From NCBI GenBank assembly GCA_031285415.1, contig JAITWF010000058.1, positions 1 to 16,163 on the forward strand: DNA of 16,163 nucleotides, given 5' to 3'. The notes under the pieces were generated by a model. The model saw only the letters and a program-made list of their open reading frames with translations, made no database searches and was not told the origin of the DNA. The position numbers and the translations under genes were made by a program. Each line of letters begins with the position of its first letter. Positions within the stretch are counted from its first letter, which is position 1. This document shows positions 7,570 through 14,913 of this stretch, one piece after another. The DNA is from Deferribacteraceae bacterium (GTDB taxonomy: Bacteria; Chrysiogenota; Deferribacteres; Deferribacterales; JAISNW01).

Positions 7570-8295
7570 ATGTACTCAAGCACTGGGGCTATACGTCTTA
7601 CGGACGATGAAAAAGATACGATAGTAAAGGATTATCTGCCGCAGATTAAGGTATGGGCGGCACGTGCCAAGAGTACGTTGCCAGATAGTGTGGATATAGA
7701 TGAGCTCTACTCCGCCGCTGCTTTAGGGCTGATAGAGTGTCTGGATAAATATGATAAATCGCGAAACGTCTCATTTCACACCTATGTAGAGCATAGGGTG
7801 AAGGGGGCGATTCTGGACGCCTTGCGCAATCTTGATTTCTTATCTCGCAACGCAAGGGGGAAGATAAAGGCACTCGAGGGTGCGGCTGGCGAGCTTGCAA
7901 AAGAGCTTGGCAGGACGCCTACTATTGAGGAGCTTGCTGCCCATACAGGGATTGAAGAGGATGAGCTATACCGCATCTACGATCTTCAAGGCTCTGATAG
8001 GGTGATAAGCCTGGATGAGTCGTCGGACGAGGACGGCGTAGGGCTGATAGAGTTTATACAGAGCAATAGGCTGTCGCCAGAGGAGGAGGTTATGCAGAAC
8101 AGCGTAACCGAAATTCTGGCAGAAGAGATTGATAAATTGAAAGAGAAGGAACGCCTCGTGATCAGCTTGTACTACTATGAAGAGCTGACTATGAAGGAGA
8201 TCGGTGAAGTTCTGGATCTGACAGAATCAAGAGTTTCTCAGCTACACGCCTCTGCTGTGCAAAAAATGAAGAGAAAGTTGAAGGATGTGCTATGA
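7570..8295 (+). CDS. fliA: Flagellar sigma factor FliA (sigma-28)
   Basis: FliA directs RNA polymerase to late flagellar and chemotaxis promoters after FlgM is exported. In 241 aa the order is sigma region 2 (about 17-92, with HTYVEHRVKGAILDALR), region 3 (about 96-165, with GRTPTIEELAAHTG) and region 4 (about 180-240). The region 4 helix-turn-helix is MKEIGEVLDLTESRVSQLH (208-226). NLDFLSRNAR after region 2 is typical of FliA. The ATG directly follows the stop of the small membrane gene and is served by GGAAG about 9 nt upstream. It overlaps cheB by 4 nt (ATGA). Confidence 0.96.
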   Translation: MYSSTGAIRLTDDEKDTIVKDYLPQIKVWAARAKSTLPDSVDIDELYSAAALGLIECLDKYDKSRNVSFHTYVEHRVKGAILDALRNLDFLSRNARGKIKALEGAAGELAKELGRTPTIEELAAHTGIEEDELYRIYDLQGSDRVISLDESSDEDGVGLIEFIQSNRLSPEEEVMQNSVTEILAEEIDKLKEKERLVISLYYYEELTMKEIGEVLDLTESRVSQLHASAVQKMKRKLKDVL

Positions 8296-9362
8296 GTAAG
8301 ATAAAGGTATTGATTGTAGACGACTCCGCTTTTATGAGAAAAGCTATTGAAAGTATGCTCAACGGCGAGCCTGATATCGAGATTGTAGGCTTTGGTGCCA
8401 ATGGGGAAGATGCTGTCAAGATGACGGCGAAGTTGAGACCAGACGTTATCACTTTAGACGTTGAAATGCCTAAAATGAACGGTCTGCAAGCGTTAGAAAT
8501 AATAATGAAAGATACCCCGACCCCTGTAATCATGGTGAGTTCGCTCACTCAAGAGGGGGCGGACACCACATTAAAGGCACTCGATATGGGTGCGGTGGAT
8601 TTTATACCGAAAGAGAAATCGTATGGCAGTGTAGGGATCTTGAAGATCTCAAACGAGCTGAAGAGCAAAGTTCGCAAATTCGCTGGCGATAAATCTATAT
8701 TGCGTAGGATCTCTAGCCATAGAACACCTATACGCCCATCTACAACGGCGTCGACTCCTGTGGCAAGTACAGCTACTAAAACATCCACTAGAGCAGGGTT
8801 TAAAAAGATCGTCGCTCTTGGCACATCTACTGGGGGACCGCAGTCGCTCCAGAGGGTAATTCCGTTGCTACCAGCTGATCTTGGAGTGCCTGTATTGATA
8901 GTTCAACATATGCCACCAAGCTTTACAGCGTCGCTAGCTGCACGACTAAACTCACTTTCGAAGGTGACGGTCGTGGAGGCGCAGGGTGGTGAGGTCGTTC
9001 AGCCAAACTGGGTATATATCGCTAAAGGTGGTAAGCAGATGGTTATCAAACGTGGCGGCGTTATTGAGCTTAAGCCAGAGGATAATGCACTGCTACACAA
9101 CCCATGCGTAGACGTTATGGTTGCGTCTGTTGCAGAGGTTTACGGTAAAGATGCACTCGGCGTTATCATGACAGGTATGGGAAATGATGGCACCAAAGGG
9201 CTTACAGAGTTAAAGAAGAAGGGCGGACTTATAGTCTCTCAAGATGAGGCATCGTGTATCGTTTACGGTATGCCACGTGCTGTAGTTGAGGCTGGAATTG
9301 CCGATGATATAGTGCCGCTGGATGAGATCGCTAAACGCATAGAGTATCACTGTAAAGGGTAG
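8292..9362 (+). CDS. cheB: Chemotaxis response regulator protein-glutamate methylesterase CheB
   Basis: CheB, once phosphorylated by CheA, removes methyl groups from (and deamidates) chemoreceptors for adaptation. The receiver domain (about 1-120) has acidic D10/D11, phospho-acceptor D56 in TLDVEMPKMNG and K107. A Ser/Thr-rich linker (about 141-167) joins it to the methylesterase domain (170-356). There the catalytic triad is S179 in GTSTGGP, H206 in VQHMPPSF and D299 in MTGMGNDG. It is 356 aa, full length. The start overlaps the fliA stop, so cheB is expressed with the sigma factor rather than with cheA. No cheR is seen in the window. Confidence 0.97.
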   Translation: MSKIKVLIVDDSAFMRKAIESMLNGEPDIEIVGFGANGEDAVKMTAKLRPDVITLDVEMPKMNGLQALEIIMKDTPTPVIMVSSLTQEGADTTLKALDMGAVDFIPKEKSYGSVGILKISNELKSKVRKFAGDKSILRRISSHRTPIRPSTTASTPVASTATKTSTRAGFKKIVALGTSTGGPQSLQRVIPLLPADLGVPVLIVQHMPPSFTASLAARLNSLSKVTVVEAQGGEVVQPNWVYIAKGGKQMVIKRGGVIELKPEDNALLHNPCVDVMVASVAEVYGKDALGVIMTGMGNDGTKGLTELKKKGGLIVSQDEASCIVYGMPRAVVEAGIADDIVPLDEIAKRIEYHCKG

Positions 9363-9396
9363 TTTGCAAGCTGTCTTGTTTGCAGATATACCACCC

Positions 9397-9442
9397 CGTC
9401 ACTTCGTGCCACCCCTCCAAGGAGGGGAACTCTGCAATGACG
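9397..9442. repeat. Hairpin-forming intergenic element after cheB
   Basis: CCCCTCC (9412-9418) pairs perfectly with GGAGGGG (9421-9427) across a 2-nt loop, enclosed by CGTCA (9397-9401) and TGACG (9438-9442). It begins 34 nt after the cheB stop. No T-run follows, so it could weaken read-through or protect mRNA but is not a classical terminator. It is probably a dispersed repeat of another type from the one just downstream. Confidence 0.5.
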
Positions 9443-9470
9443 TGATTGGGATGTTATAAAATATATTCAT

Positions 9471-9556
9471 CACTTCGTAGCAGGACATGCGCCTGCGGAG
9501 AAGTGTCCCAAAAGGAAGGGGAGGATGGGAAGGGGAAACGTAGTTGCCCCTCCCAG
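9471..9556 (+). repeat. Intergenic structured repeat, copy 2
   Basis: The 5' part is a nested perfect hairpin: CACTTC-gta-GCAGG-acatgcg-CCTGC-gga-GAAGTG (9471-9505). The purine-rich tail with GGAAGGGG twice follows, ending GTTGCCCCTCCCAG (9543-9556). The hairpin begins with GTAG inside the outer stem, like proteobacterial REP units. The element ends only 8 nt before the fliM ATG. Confidence 0.75.
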
Positions 9557-9564
9557 CAATATTT

Positions 9565-10557
9565 ATGGCAGATATATTAAGTCAAGACGAGATTGATGCT
9601 CTATTATCAACGGTTGTTGATGATAGCGAAAAAACTGAGGTATTAGATAATACCGATTTTATACCTAAGAAGATCTCTGTCTACGATTTTCGCAGACCAG
9701 ATAGAGTTTCTAAGGAACAGTTGCGCTCTATTCGCAATCTGCACGATAAATTTGCCAGAAACTTTAGCTCCAACCTGTCGAGCTTCCTGCGTACGATAAC
9801 AGATATATCGCTTGTGAGTGTCGACCAGATGACGTACGGTGAATTCCTTATGTCGCTGCCAGACCCTACAAGCTTTAACATCGTCAGTATGATTCCGCTG
9901 CAAGGTAACGCAGTATTGGAGATAAACCCATCGCTTATCTTCCCTATAGTTGATAAACTATTGGGTGGTGCAGGGTTGCCGCTTTTTCAGGTGCGAGAGC
10001 TGACACAGCTAGAGATGACGATCATAGATGGCATCATTGCTCTGATCTTGAAGGATCTAGAGGATGTTTGGAAGCAGGTTGTGCCGAACGTTCGAATGAA
10101 GAAGGAGCTATCAGAGAATAGCCCACACGTTATCCAGATCGTTGCTCAGAACGAAGTTGTTGTGCTGATCGTTTTTGAGGTGAAGTTTGGCGAGGCTACG
10201 GGGATGATGAACCTCTGTCTGCCAGCTATCATATTAGAGCCGATATTAGGCAAGATCAGCTCGCAAGACTGGCTAATAGGTGCCAAGAAGGGGCGTACAG
10301 GCGAGTATGAGCTGCGAATATTGGAGCTTTTAGAGACCATTAAGGTGCCGATATTTGTGGAGCTAGGCAGAACGTCGCTATCTATGCAGGAGATACTCGA
10401 TCTATCAGATGGCGATACGATCATTTTAGATAAGAAGAGCAATAAACCGCTGAATATGTATGTGGGCAACCGTCATAAATTTGATGGAAGCGTCGGCATA
10501 TTAGGCATAAAGAAAGCTATAAAGATAAGCGGGATGACTACGGAGGATCAGCGATGA
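9565..10557 (+). CDS. fliM: Flagellar motor switch protein FliM
   Basis: FliM forms the C-ring with FliG and FliY/FliN and binds CheY-P to reverse rotation. The N-terminal CheY-binding motif LSQDEIDALL (5-14) fixes the start at ATG 9565, giving 330 aa. The CheC-like middle domain follows (about 40-230), and the C-terminal SpoA domain lies about 250-325 (VPIFVELGRTSLSMQEIL). An in-frame TTG at 9544 would add seven residues, but these come from the adjacent repeat and are unlike FliM. No Shine-Dalgarno sequence is visible before 9565, where repeat copy 2 ends 8 nt upstream. The last 4 nt overlap fliY (ATGA). Confidence 0.97.
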   Translation: MADILSQDEIDALLSTVVDDSEKTEVLDNTDFIPKKISVYDFRRPDRVSKEQLRSIRNLHDKFARNFSSNLSSFLRTITDISLVSVDQMTYGEFLMSLPDPTSFNIVSMIPLQGNAVLEINPSLIFPIVDKLLGGAGLPLFQVRELTQLEMTIIDGIIALILKDLEDVWKQVVPNVRMKKELSENSPHVIQIVAQNEVVVLIVFEVKFGEATGMMNLCLPAIILEPILGKISSQDWLIGAKKGRTGEYELRILELLETIKVPIFVELGRTSLSMQEILDLSDGDTIILDKKSNKPLNMYVGNRHKFDGSVGILGIKKAIKISGMTTEDQR

Positions 10558-11465
10558 AGTCGATAGTGGATTTTGAGAAAGAGGCTGGTCTTAGCACATT
10601 TAAAGATATAGTAGTAGAGGTGCTAAACTCTAATATTCAGTCTATAACAAGTGCGTCACCAGAGATTACCTTGCAGGAGGCGTATACATGCACCCCTGCA
10701 GAGCTTATCGCTGGATACGAGTCAAGCGTGCTTATTTCGGCAAGTGAAGAGCATACAGGCGTAGAGATGGGCTTGTGCTTTGGCGTTAAAGAGATAACAA
10801 TGCTTGCTGATATGATGATGATGGGGGATGGCGAGGCTAAAACGGATCTCGACGAGGATCTGAAAGATGCTGTAAAGGAGTTTGCCAACCAGTTCTTTGG
10901 TGCGTTGGTCGTCCCTGTGGATACAAAACTTGGTAAGAAGCTACAGTTTGAGGTGGAGGATGTGCAGAAGCTGCAAGGCTCGCCTGCATTCCAGTCCGAT
11001 AGCTATGTCTCATTTGATATACAGGGTGTCCTTAAAGAGTCGCCATTTTTCTTTAAATTTTTCTTAGATGACGCTTTTCTGTCGGTGTTGAACAAAGGTG
11101 CAGGCGGCGATGATGATATAGGGATGGGTGCTATTCCAGCAGACTTCTTTGGTGGAGTTGGCGGCGGCGAGGAGACGACTCGCATGCCTTCAGGGCCGAT
11201 GAACCCTAATATGGAAATGTTGATGGATATAGAGATCCCTGTGAGCGTTCGCATGGGATCGAGCAGACTATTTCTGAAAGATATATTGGGATTAGGGCCA
11301 GGAAACATTGTGGAGCTTGATCAGGACGCTGGGGAGGCGGTAGAGCTTGCGGTTAACGACAAGTTAATTGCACGTGGCGAGGTCGTTATCGTTGACGGTT
11401 ACTTTGGCTTTCGTATAAAGGAGATTATCTCGAAAGCTGAGAGATTGAAAAAGTTAAAAGATTAG
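10554..11465 (+). CDS. fliY: Flagellar switch protein FliY (CheC-like domain plus FliN/SpoA domain)
   Basis: FliY replaces or supplements FliN in the C-ring and, in some lineages, dephosphorylates CheY-P. The N-terminal ~180 residues are CheC-like. They include DAVKEFAN (105-112), which fits the DxxxExxN phosphatase signature (D105, E109, N112); I do not find the proline expected further on. A Gly/Asp-rich linker (about 180-212) leads to a FliN-type SpoA domain (about 220-300; IPVSVRMGSSRLFLKDIL, GYFGFRIKEI). At 303 aa it is similar in size to Campylobacterota FliY (about 290). It is coupled to fliM by a 4-nt overlap. Confidence 0.92.
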   Translation: MKSIVDFEKEAGLSTFKDIVVEVLNSNIQSITSASPEITLQEAYTCTPAELIAGYESSVLISASEEHTGVEMGLCFGVKEITMLADMMMMGDGEAKTDLDEDLKDAVKEFANQFFGALVVPVDTKLGKKLQFEVEDVQKLQGSPAFQSDSYVSFDIQGVLKESPFFFKFFLDDAFLSVLNKGAGGDDDIGMGAIPADFFGGVGGGEETTRMPSGPMNPNMEMLMDIEIPVSVRMGSSRLFLKDILGLGPGNIVELDQDAGEAVELAVNDKLIARGEVVIVDGYFGFRIKEIISKAERLKKLKD

Positions 11466-11471
11466 AAAACT

Positions 11472-11500
11472 CTTGTGTACGGCGGCTATTACGTACCAAG
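11472..11500 (+). terminator. Weak stem-loop after fliY, possible terminator
   Basis: CTTGTGTACG (11472-11481) pairs with CGTACCAAG (11492-11500) with one bulged base and a 10-nt loop, just after the fliY stop. An AT-rich but not T-rich tract (AATTATATAT) follows. It may separate fliM-fliY from cheY, but the missing U-run keeps confidence low. Confidence 0.3.
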
Positions 11501-11524
11501 AATTATATATATGACAATTAAAGA

Positions 11525-11554
11525 TTGACACATAATAACGTTGTGCCATATATT
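11525..11554 (+). promoter_or_regulatory. Putative sigma-70-type promoter of cheY-cheZ
   Basis: A perfect TTGACA (11525-11530) is separated by 18 nt from TATATT (11549-11554). It lies 31 nt before the cheY ATG at 11586, whose ribosome site is GAGAGG (11575-11580). Confidence 0.55.
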
Positions 11555-11571
11555 AGGGCGTGTATTATGTG
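11529..11571. promoter_or_regulatory. Inverted repeat spanning the cheY promoter -10 region
   Basis: CACATAATA (11529-11537) and TATTATGTG (11563-11571) are perfect 9-nt inverted arms, flanked inward by ACG and CGTG. They bracket the -10 box and the likely start site, so they could be a regulator operator or, in part, a leader hairpin. No known binding motif is recognised. Confidence 0.4.
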
Positions 11572-11585
11572 CCTGAGAGGTTTAC

Positions 11586-11966
11586 ATGAGCTATGATAAA
11601 GTTCTAATTACTGTAGATGATTCGTCAACAATGCGTAGAATCATCAAAAACACGCTGCAAAAGATCGGCTTTACAAACGTACTTGAGGCAGGTAATGGTG
11701 TTGAAGCTCTTGAGGTGATGGCAAAATCACCTATAGACATGATCATTACGGACTGGAATATGCCAGAGATGGATGGCTTGACATACGTCAAGACAGTGCG
11801 TGCGAAGGATCAGTACAAAGAGACACCGATATTGATGATAACGACTGAAGCTGCAAAAGAGGATATTCTGACTGCTCTAAAGAGTGGCGTGAATAACTAT
11901 GTGGTGAAACCGTTCACCCCAGATACGCTTCAGGAGAAAGTATTCAAGCTTTTGGGCATCGAGTGA
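11586..11966 (+). CDS. cheY: Chemotaxis response regulator CheY
   Basis: This single-domain receiver of 126 aa is phosphorylated by CheA and binds FliM to control rotation. Signature residues are the acidic pair D11/D12, phospho-acceptor D56 in ITDWNMPEMDG (the DWNMP string is typical of CheY), the Thr in MITTEA (T86/T87) and K108 in VVKPF. No output domain is present. GAGAGG precedes the ATG. The next gene begins 4 nt after its stop, so the two are co-transcribed. It sits apart from cheA, with its own promoter signals. Confidence 0.96.
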   Translation: MSYDKVLITVDDSSTMRRIIKNTLQKIGFTNVLEAGNGVEALEVMAKSPIDMIITDWNMPEMDGLTYVKTVRAKDQYKETPILMITTEAAKEDILTALKSGVNNYVVKPFTPDTLQEKVFKLLGIE

Positions 11967-11970
11967 TGGC

Positions 11971-12603
11971 ATGGATGAATTTAAAGATCTTAACGAACTC
12001 CTTACCGTTGCGAGACATATAAACGAAGGCAAATACGATCTGATCGATATCACGATGAACCCCTCTAGCGAGCTTTTTGCAATCGCACAGTACTTTAGCG
12101 ATTCCATTAAGAAGCTAAAAACTGTTGGGTCTACAGTGGAGAAGAGCTACGATTCGCTTCCAGCGTTTGAGGCGGTTTTGACATCTGTAATAAAAGATTC
12201 AAAAAATGCCTCCGAAGATGTACTCTCCTTTGTGGACAAGATCAACTTTAATATCGATGAGGTTCGAGAGACGCTTGATCAGGTTTATGAGGCGATCTCG
12301 GCTGGCAACCACTCAAAGGCTCTTGGGCTTATGGATAGGCTCAAGGATGTCTCTGTTGCTGGTGGCGATATAAGCTTTGATATTATCTCCTCTCTGGAGT
12401 TCAAAGAGACCTCGCAGAGGAAGATTGAAAAGATCCTTGCGTCGATGTCTACACTCGAAGAGCAGATGGCACACCTTGTGATAGCCCTAGGGCTGAAACA
12501 GAATGTGATCTCGCCAGAGGCTGTAGACCAGCTGAAAGACTCGAAAGAGATATTGCAAGATCAGACGCTTGTGAATAAGCTATTGAAAGAATTTGGACTG
12601 TAA
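11971..12603 (+). CDS. cheZ: CheZ-like protein, probable CheY-P phosphatase or CheY-binding protein
   Basis: At 210 aa the product is soluble, acidic and largely helical. Two features point to CheZ: the long hairpin segment with LEFKETSQRKIEKIL (142-156) corresponds to the CheZ active-site helix (E. coli QDFQDLTGQVIKRMM), and the C-terminus LQDQTLVNKLLKEFGL resembles the CheY-P-binding tail of CheZ (QDQVDDLLDSLGF). It follows cheY by 4 nt. In an ungapped alignment the catalytic Asp is replaced by E146 and the catalytic Gln by R150, with a Gln at 149 instead. Phosphatase activity is therefore uncertain. There is no clear Shine-Dalgarno site, so it is probably coupled to cheY translation. Confidence 0.75.
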   Translation: MDEFKDLNELLTVARHINEGKYDLIDITMNPSSELFAIAQYFSDSIKKLKTVGSTVEKSYDSLPAFEAVLTSVIKDSKNASEDVLSFVDKINFNIDEVRETLDQVYEAISAGNHSKALGLMDRLKDVSVAGGDISFDIISSLEFKETSQRKIEKILASMSTLEEQMAHLVIALGLKQNVISPEAVDQLKDSKEILQDQTLVNKLLKEFGL

Positions 12604-12645
12604 AATTCTTATATTAGCGCAGTGCTTTGTATGAATTATTTGGTA

Positions 12646-12765
12646 AAAACGGTTTATTTTGCGTAGTGCTAGGCGGCTTTTAGAAACTAAACCGGAGTGT
12701 ACATGAAGGTACATGAGGATTTGGTTTCTAAAAACAACAACGCAATGCGCAATAGAAACCGTTTT
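12646..12765. repeat. Long-hairpin, MITE-like element upstream of cheA
   Basis: Terminal arms AAAACGGTTTATTTTGCG (12646-12663) and CGCAATAGAAACCGTTTT (12748-12765) are complementary at 16 of 18 positions. Inner arms TTTTAGAAACTAAA (12678-12691) and TTTGGTTTCTAAAA (12720-12733) pair at 13 of 14. The segments between outer and inner stems are 14 nt on each side. The apical region holds an 8-nt direct repeat GTACATGA (12699-12706 and 12709-12716). It ends 3 nt before the AGGAGG ribosome site of cheA. It may be a miniature mobile element, a structured leader or a small RNA; nothing decides between these. Confidence 0.7.
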
Positions 12766-12779
12766 GACAGGAGGATGGT

Positions 12780-14873
12780 ATGAATAAGGAAGAGATGCAG
12801 GAATTAGTAGGCGATTTTATAGTCGAAACTACTGAAATTATCGATACTCTTGATCAAGACCTTGTTGAACTTGAACATAGAAAAAATGATTTGGATCTTT
12901 TAAATAAGATCTTCCGTGGCGCACATACAATGAAAGGTTCATCGTCGTTCCTAGGATTCGACAAGATGAGTACCGTTACTCACCACGCAGAGGAGATCCT
13001 CAATAAACTTCGCAAGGGTGAGATGGGCGTTTCCACAACTATCATGGATTACCTCCTAGAGTTTGTTGATGTTGTTAAAAAAGTTCTGAACGATATAAAG
13101 ATGGGCAGTGACAGTGCCGATATCACTGCAGTTGTTAGGAAGTTAAAACTTGCAAATGAGGGTAAAATCGATATGGGTGGCGATAAAGAATCATCAGATG
13201 CTCCTACCTCTGCGCCGCAATCAGGTGGCGACGGTGGGGATGTAAAGAAAGCCTCCAAAACTATGGAGCAAACCATACGTGTGGATGTTACTCGTCTTGA
13301 TACGCTAATGAACCTTGTAGGGGAGCTTGTGCTCGGTCGTAACCGTATTTCACAGCTTTCACAGGCACTCGAGAAGAAGTTTGAAAATGAGTACCTCGTT
13401 GAACAGCTTCTTGAAACAACCTCTCAGATAGGGCTTATTACAACAGAGCTTCAGCTCGCTGTTATGAAAACTAGGATGATCCCTGTAGGGAAGACGTTCA
13501 ATAAATTCCCTCGTATGGTCAGAGATATCTCCAGAGAGAATGGCAAAGAGATCGAGCTGATTATATCGGGTGAGGAGACAGAGCTTGATAAATCTGTCAT
13601 CGAAGAGATCGGCGATCCGCTGATTCACATGATTCGTAACTCTGTGGATCACGGCGTTGAGATGCCTGATATTCGTGAACAGCTTGGAAAACCTCGCAAA
13701 GGTAACGTTTGGCTGTCAGCGTACCATGAGGGGAACCATATCGTTATAGAGATCAGAGATGACGGTAAAGGTCTCGACGCTGAGATGCTCAAGAGAAAGG
13801 CTATCGAGAAGAAGGTTATCTCTGCTGAAGAGGCGGCTGGGCTTGATAAAAATGCCTGCTATGCCCTTATATTCCGACCAGGCTTCTCTACAGCGGCAAC
13901 GATTACGAACGTCTCTGGACGTGGCGTTGGCATGGACGTTGTTAAGACCAACATCGAAAAACTTAACGGTATCATTAATATAGAATCAGAGATCAATGTC
14001 GGCACAAGGTTTCAGCTGAAACTGCCACTTACATTGGCTATTATACAGGCTCTATTTGTAGAGTCAGCTGGTGAAAACTTTGCTATACCTCTCGTATCGG
14101 TCATCGAGACTGTACGTGTGAATGTGAAAGAGGTACACAGCTTTGAAGGGCGTGAGGTGTTGAAACTGCGTGATAGCGTGCTTTCGCTCCTGCGTCTAGA
14201 TGAGGTATTTGAGCTTGAAAGCCCACATCACGATGAGCTTTATGTGGTTGTGGTTGGTCTTGCAGAGAAGCGGTTAGGCTTTATTGTAGATAAACTTGTG
14301 GGTCAAGAGGAGATAGTTATTAAATCTCTTGGCGAATATCTTGGTGGCAAAGCAGGTATTGCAGGTGCTACAATTATGGGCGATGGTCGTGTACGACTGA
14401 TTATCGACGTTGCTGGTGTTATGGATCTTGCTCAGAATATGCCTCGCCGTATGCGCACACGCAAGAAGAAGGAATCTGGCTCTAAAAAATCAGATAAGAA
14501 TACTGTCAAGATAGCATATGTGGACGATTCTGCTACTGATAGAAAGATTATGAAGAGACTTTTAGAGTCAACTGGCTGGATAGAGGTGAAGGAGATCGTC
14601 TCTGCAAAAGATGTTGCGGCGATACTAGCGTCTGATGAATATCCGCTACTTATCACTGATATCATGATGCCAGATATGGATGGATATGAGCTTGCAAGAC
14701 TATTGCGTAATAAAGGGCTGGAGCTACCTATCATAGCGGTATCATCTAGAAGTGAGACTGCGGATCGTAAGAAGGTAAGTGCATCTGGTATAAACGCATT
14801 TATTACGAAACCAGTAAACTTGCAGGTAATGCTTGAGAAGATCGATGAGCTTCTTTCGCAGAAGGCAGACTAA
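12780..14873 (+). CDS. cheA: Hybrid chemotaxis histidine kinase CheA with C-terminal receiver domain
   Basis: CheA autophosphorylates under receptor/CheW control and passes phosphate to CheY and CheB. Domains in 697 aa: HPt P1 (1-125) with H49 in GAHTMKGSSSFLG; a short Gly/Ser linker (130-160) in place of a full P2 domain; dimerisation P3 (165-240; LMNLVGELVLGRNRI); ATPase P4 (240-415) with N-box N287 in MIRNSVDHG, G1 DDGKGLD (327-333) and G2 GRGVGMD (380-386); CheW-like P5 (415-550); a Lys-rich linker (560-575); and a receiver (576-697) with D582/D583, acceptor D627 in ITDIMMPD and K677. A strong AGGAGG (12769-12774) sits 5 nt before ATG. Similar CheA-REC hybrids (CheAY) are known in Helicobacter. 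No cheW is seen nearby. Confidence 0.97.
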   Translation: MNKEEMQELVGDFIVETTEIIDTLDQDLVELEHRKNDLDLLNKIFRGAHTMKGSSSFLGFDKMSTVTHHAEEILNKLRKGEMGVSTTIMDYLLEFVDVVKKVLNDIKMGSDSADITAVVRKLKLANEGKIDMGGDKESSDAPTSAPQSGGDGGDVKKASKTMEQTIRVDVTRLDTLMNLVGELVLGRNRISQLSQALEKKFENEYLVEQLLETTSQIGLITTELQLAVMKTRMIPVGKTFNKFPRMVRDISRENGKEIELIISGEETELDKSVIEEIGDPLIHMIRNSVDHGVEMPDIREQLGKPRKGNVWLSAYHEGNHIVIEIRDDGKGLDAEMLKRKAIEKKVISAEEAAGLDKNACYALIFRPGFSTAATITNVSGRGVGMDVVKTNIEKLNGIINIESEINVGTRFQLKLPLTLAIIQALFVESAGENFAIPLVSVIETVRVNVKEVHSFEGREVLKLRDSVLSLLRLDEVFELESPHHDELYVVVVGLAEKRLGFIVDKLVGQEEIVIKSLGEYLGGKAGIAGATIMGDGRVRLIIDVAGVMDLAQNMPRRMRTRKKKESGSKKSDKNTVKIAYVDDSATDRKIMKRLLESTGWIEVKEIVSAKDVAAILASDEYPLLITDIMMPDMDGYELARLLRNKGLELPIIAVSSRSETADRKKVSASGINAFITKPVNLQVMLEKIDELLSQKAD

Positions 14874-14882
14874 ACGGTTGCC

Positions 14883-14908
14883 ACACCCTCCCATAAAGTG
14901 GAGGGTGT
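14883..14908 (+). promoter_or_regulatory. Perfect hairpin after cheA that encloses the next gene's ribosome site
   Basis: ACACCCTCC (14883-14891) pairs perfectly with GGAGGGTGT (14900-14908) across an 8-nt loop. The 3' arm contains GGAGGG, the Shine-Dalgarno sequence for ATG 14914. It could attenuate translation of the downstream gene or act as a weak terminator; only a mixed TTATATAT tract follows. Confidence 0.55.
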
Positions 14909-14913
14909 TATAT

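Noticed and set aside
9544..9564. In-frame TTG extension of FliM by seven residues
   Set aside because: The added residues are encoded by the repeat end, while ADILSQDEIDALL from ATG 9565 is the typical FliM N-terminus.
12646..12765. Intrinsic terminator for cheY-cheZ
   Set aside because: The structure is very long, is AU-rich at the inner base and is followed by the cheA ribosome site rather than a U-run.
14833..14913. Longer N-terminus for the small exported protein
   Set aside because: It would overlap the cheA 3' end and lacks a ribosome site; GGAGGG fits ATG 14914. The basic residues it would add leave some doubt.
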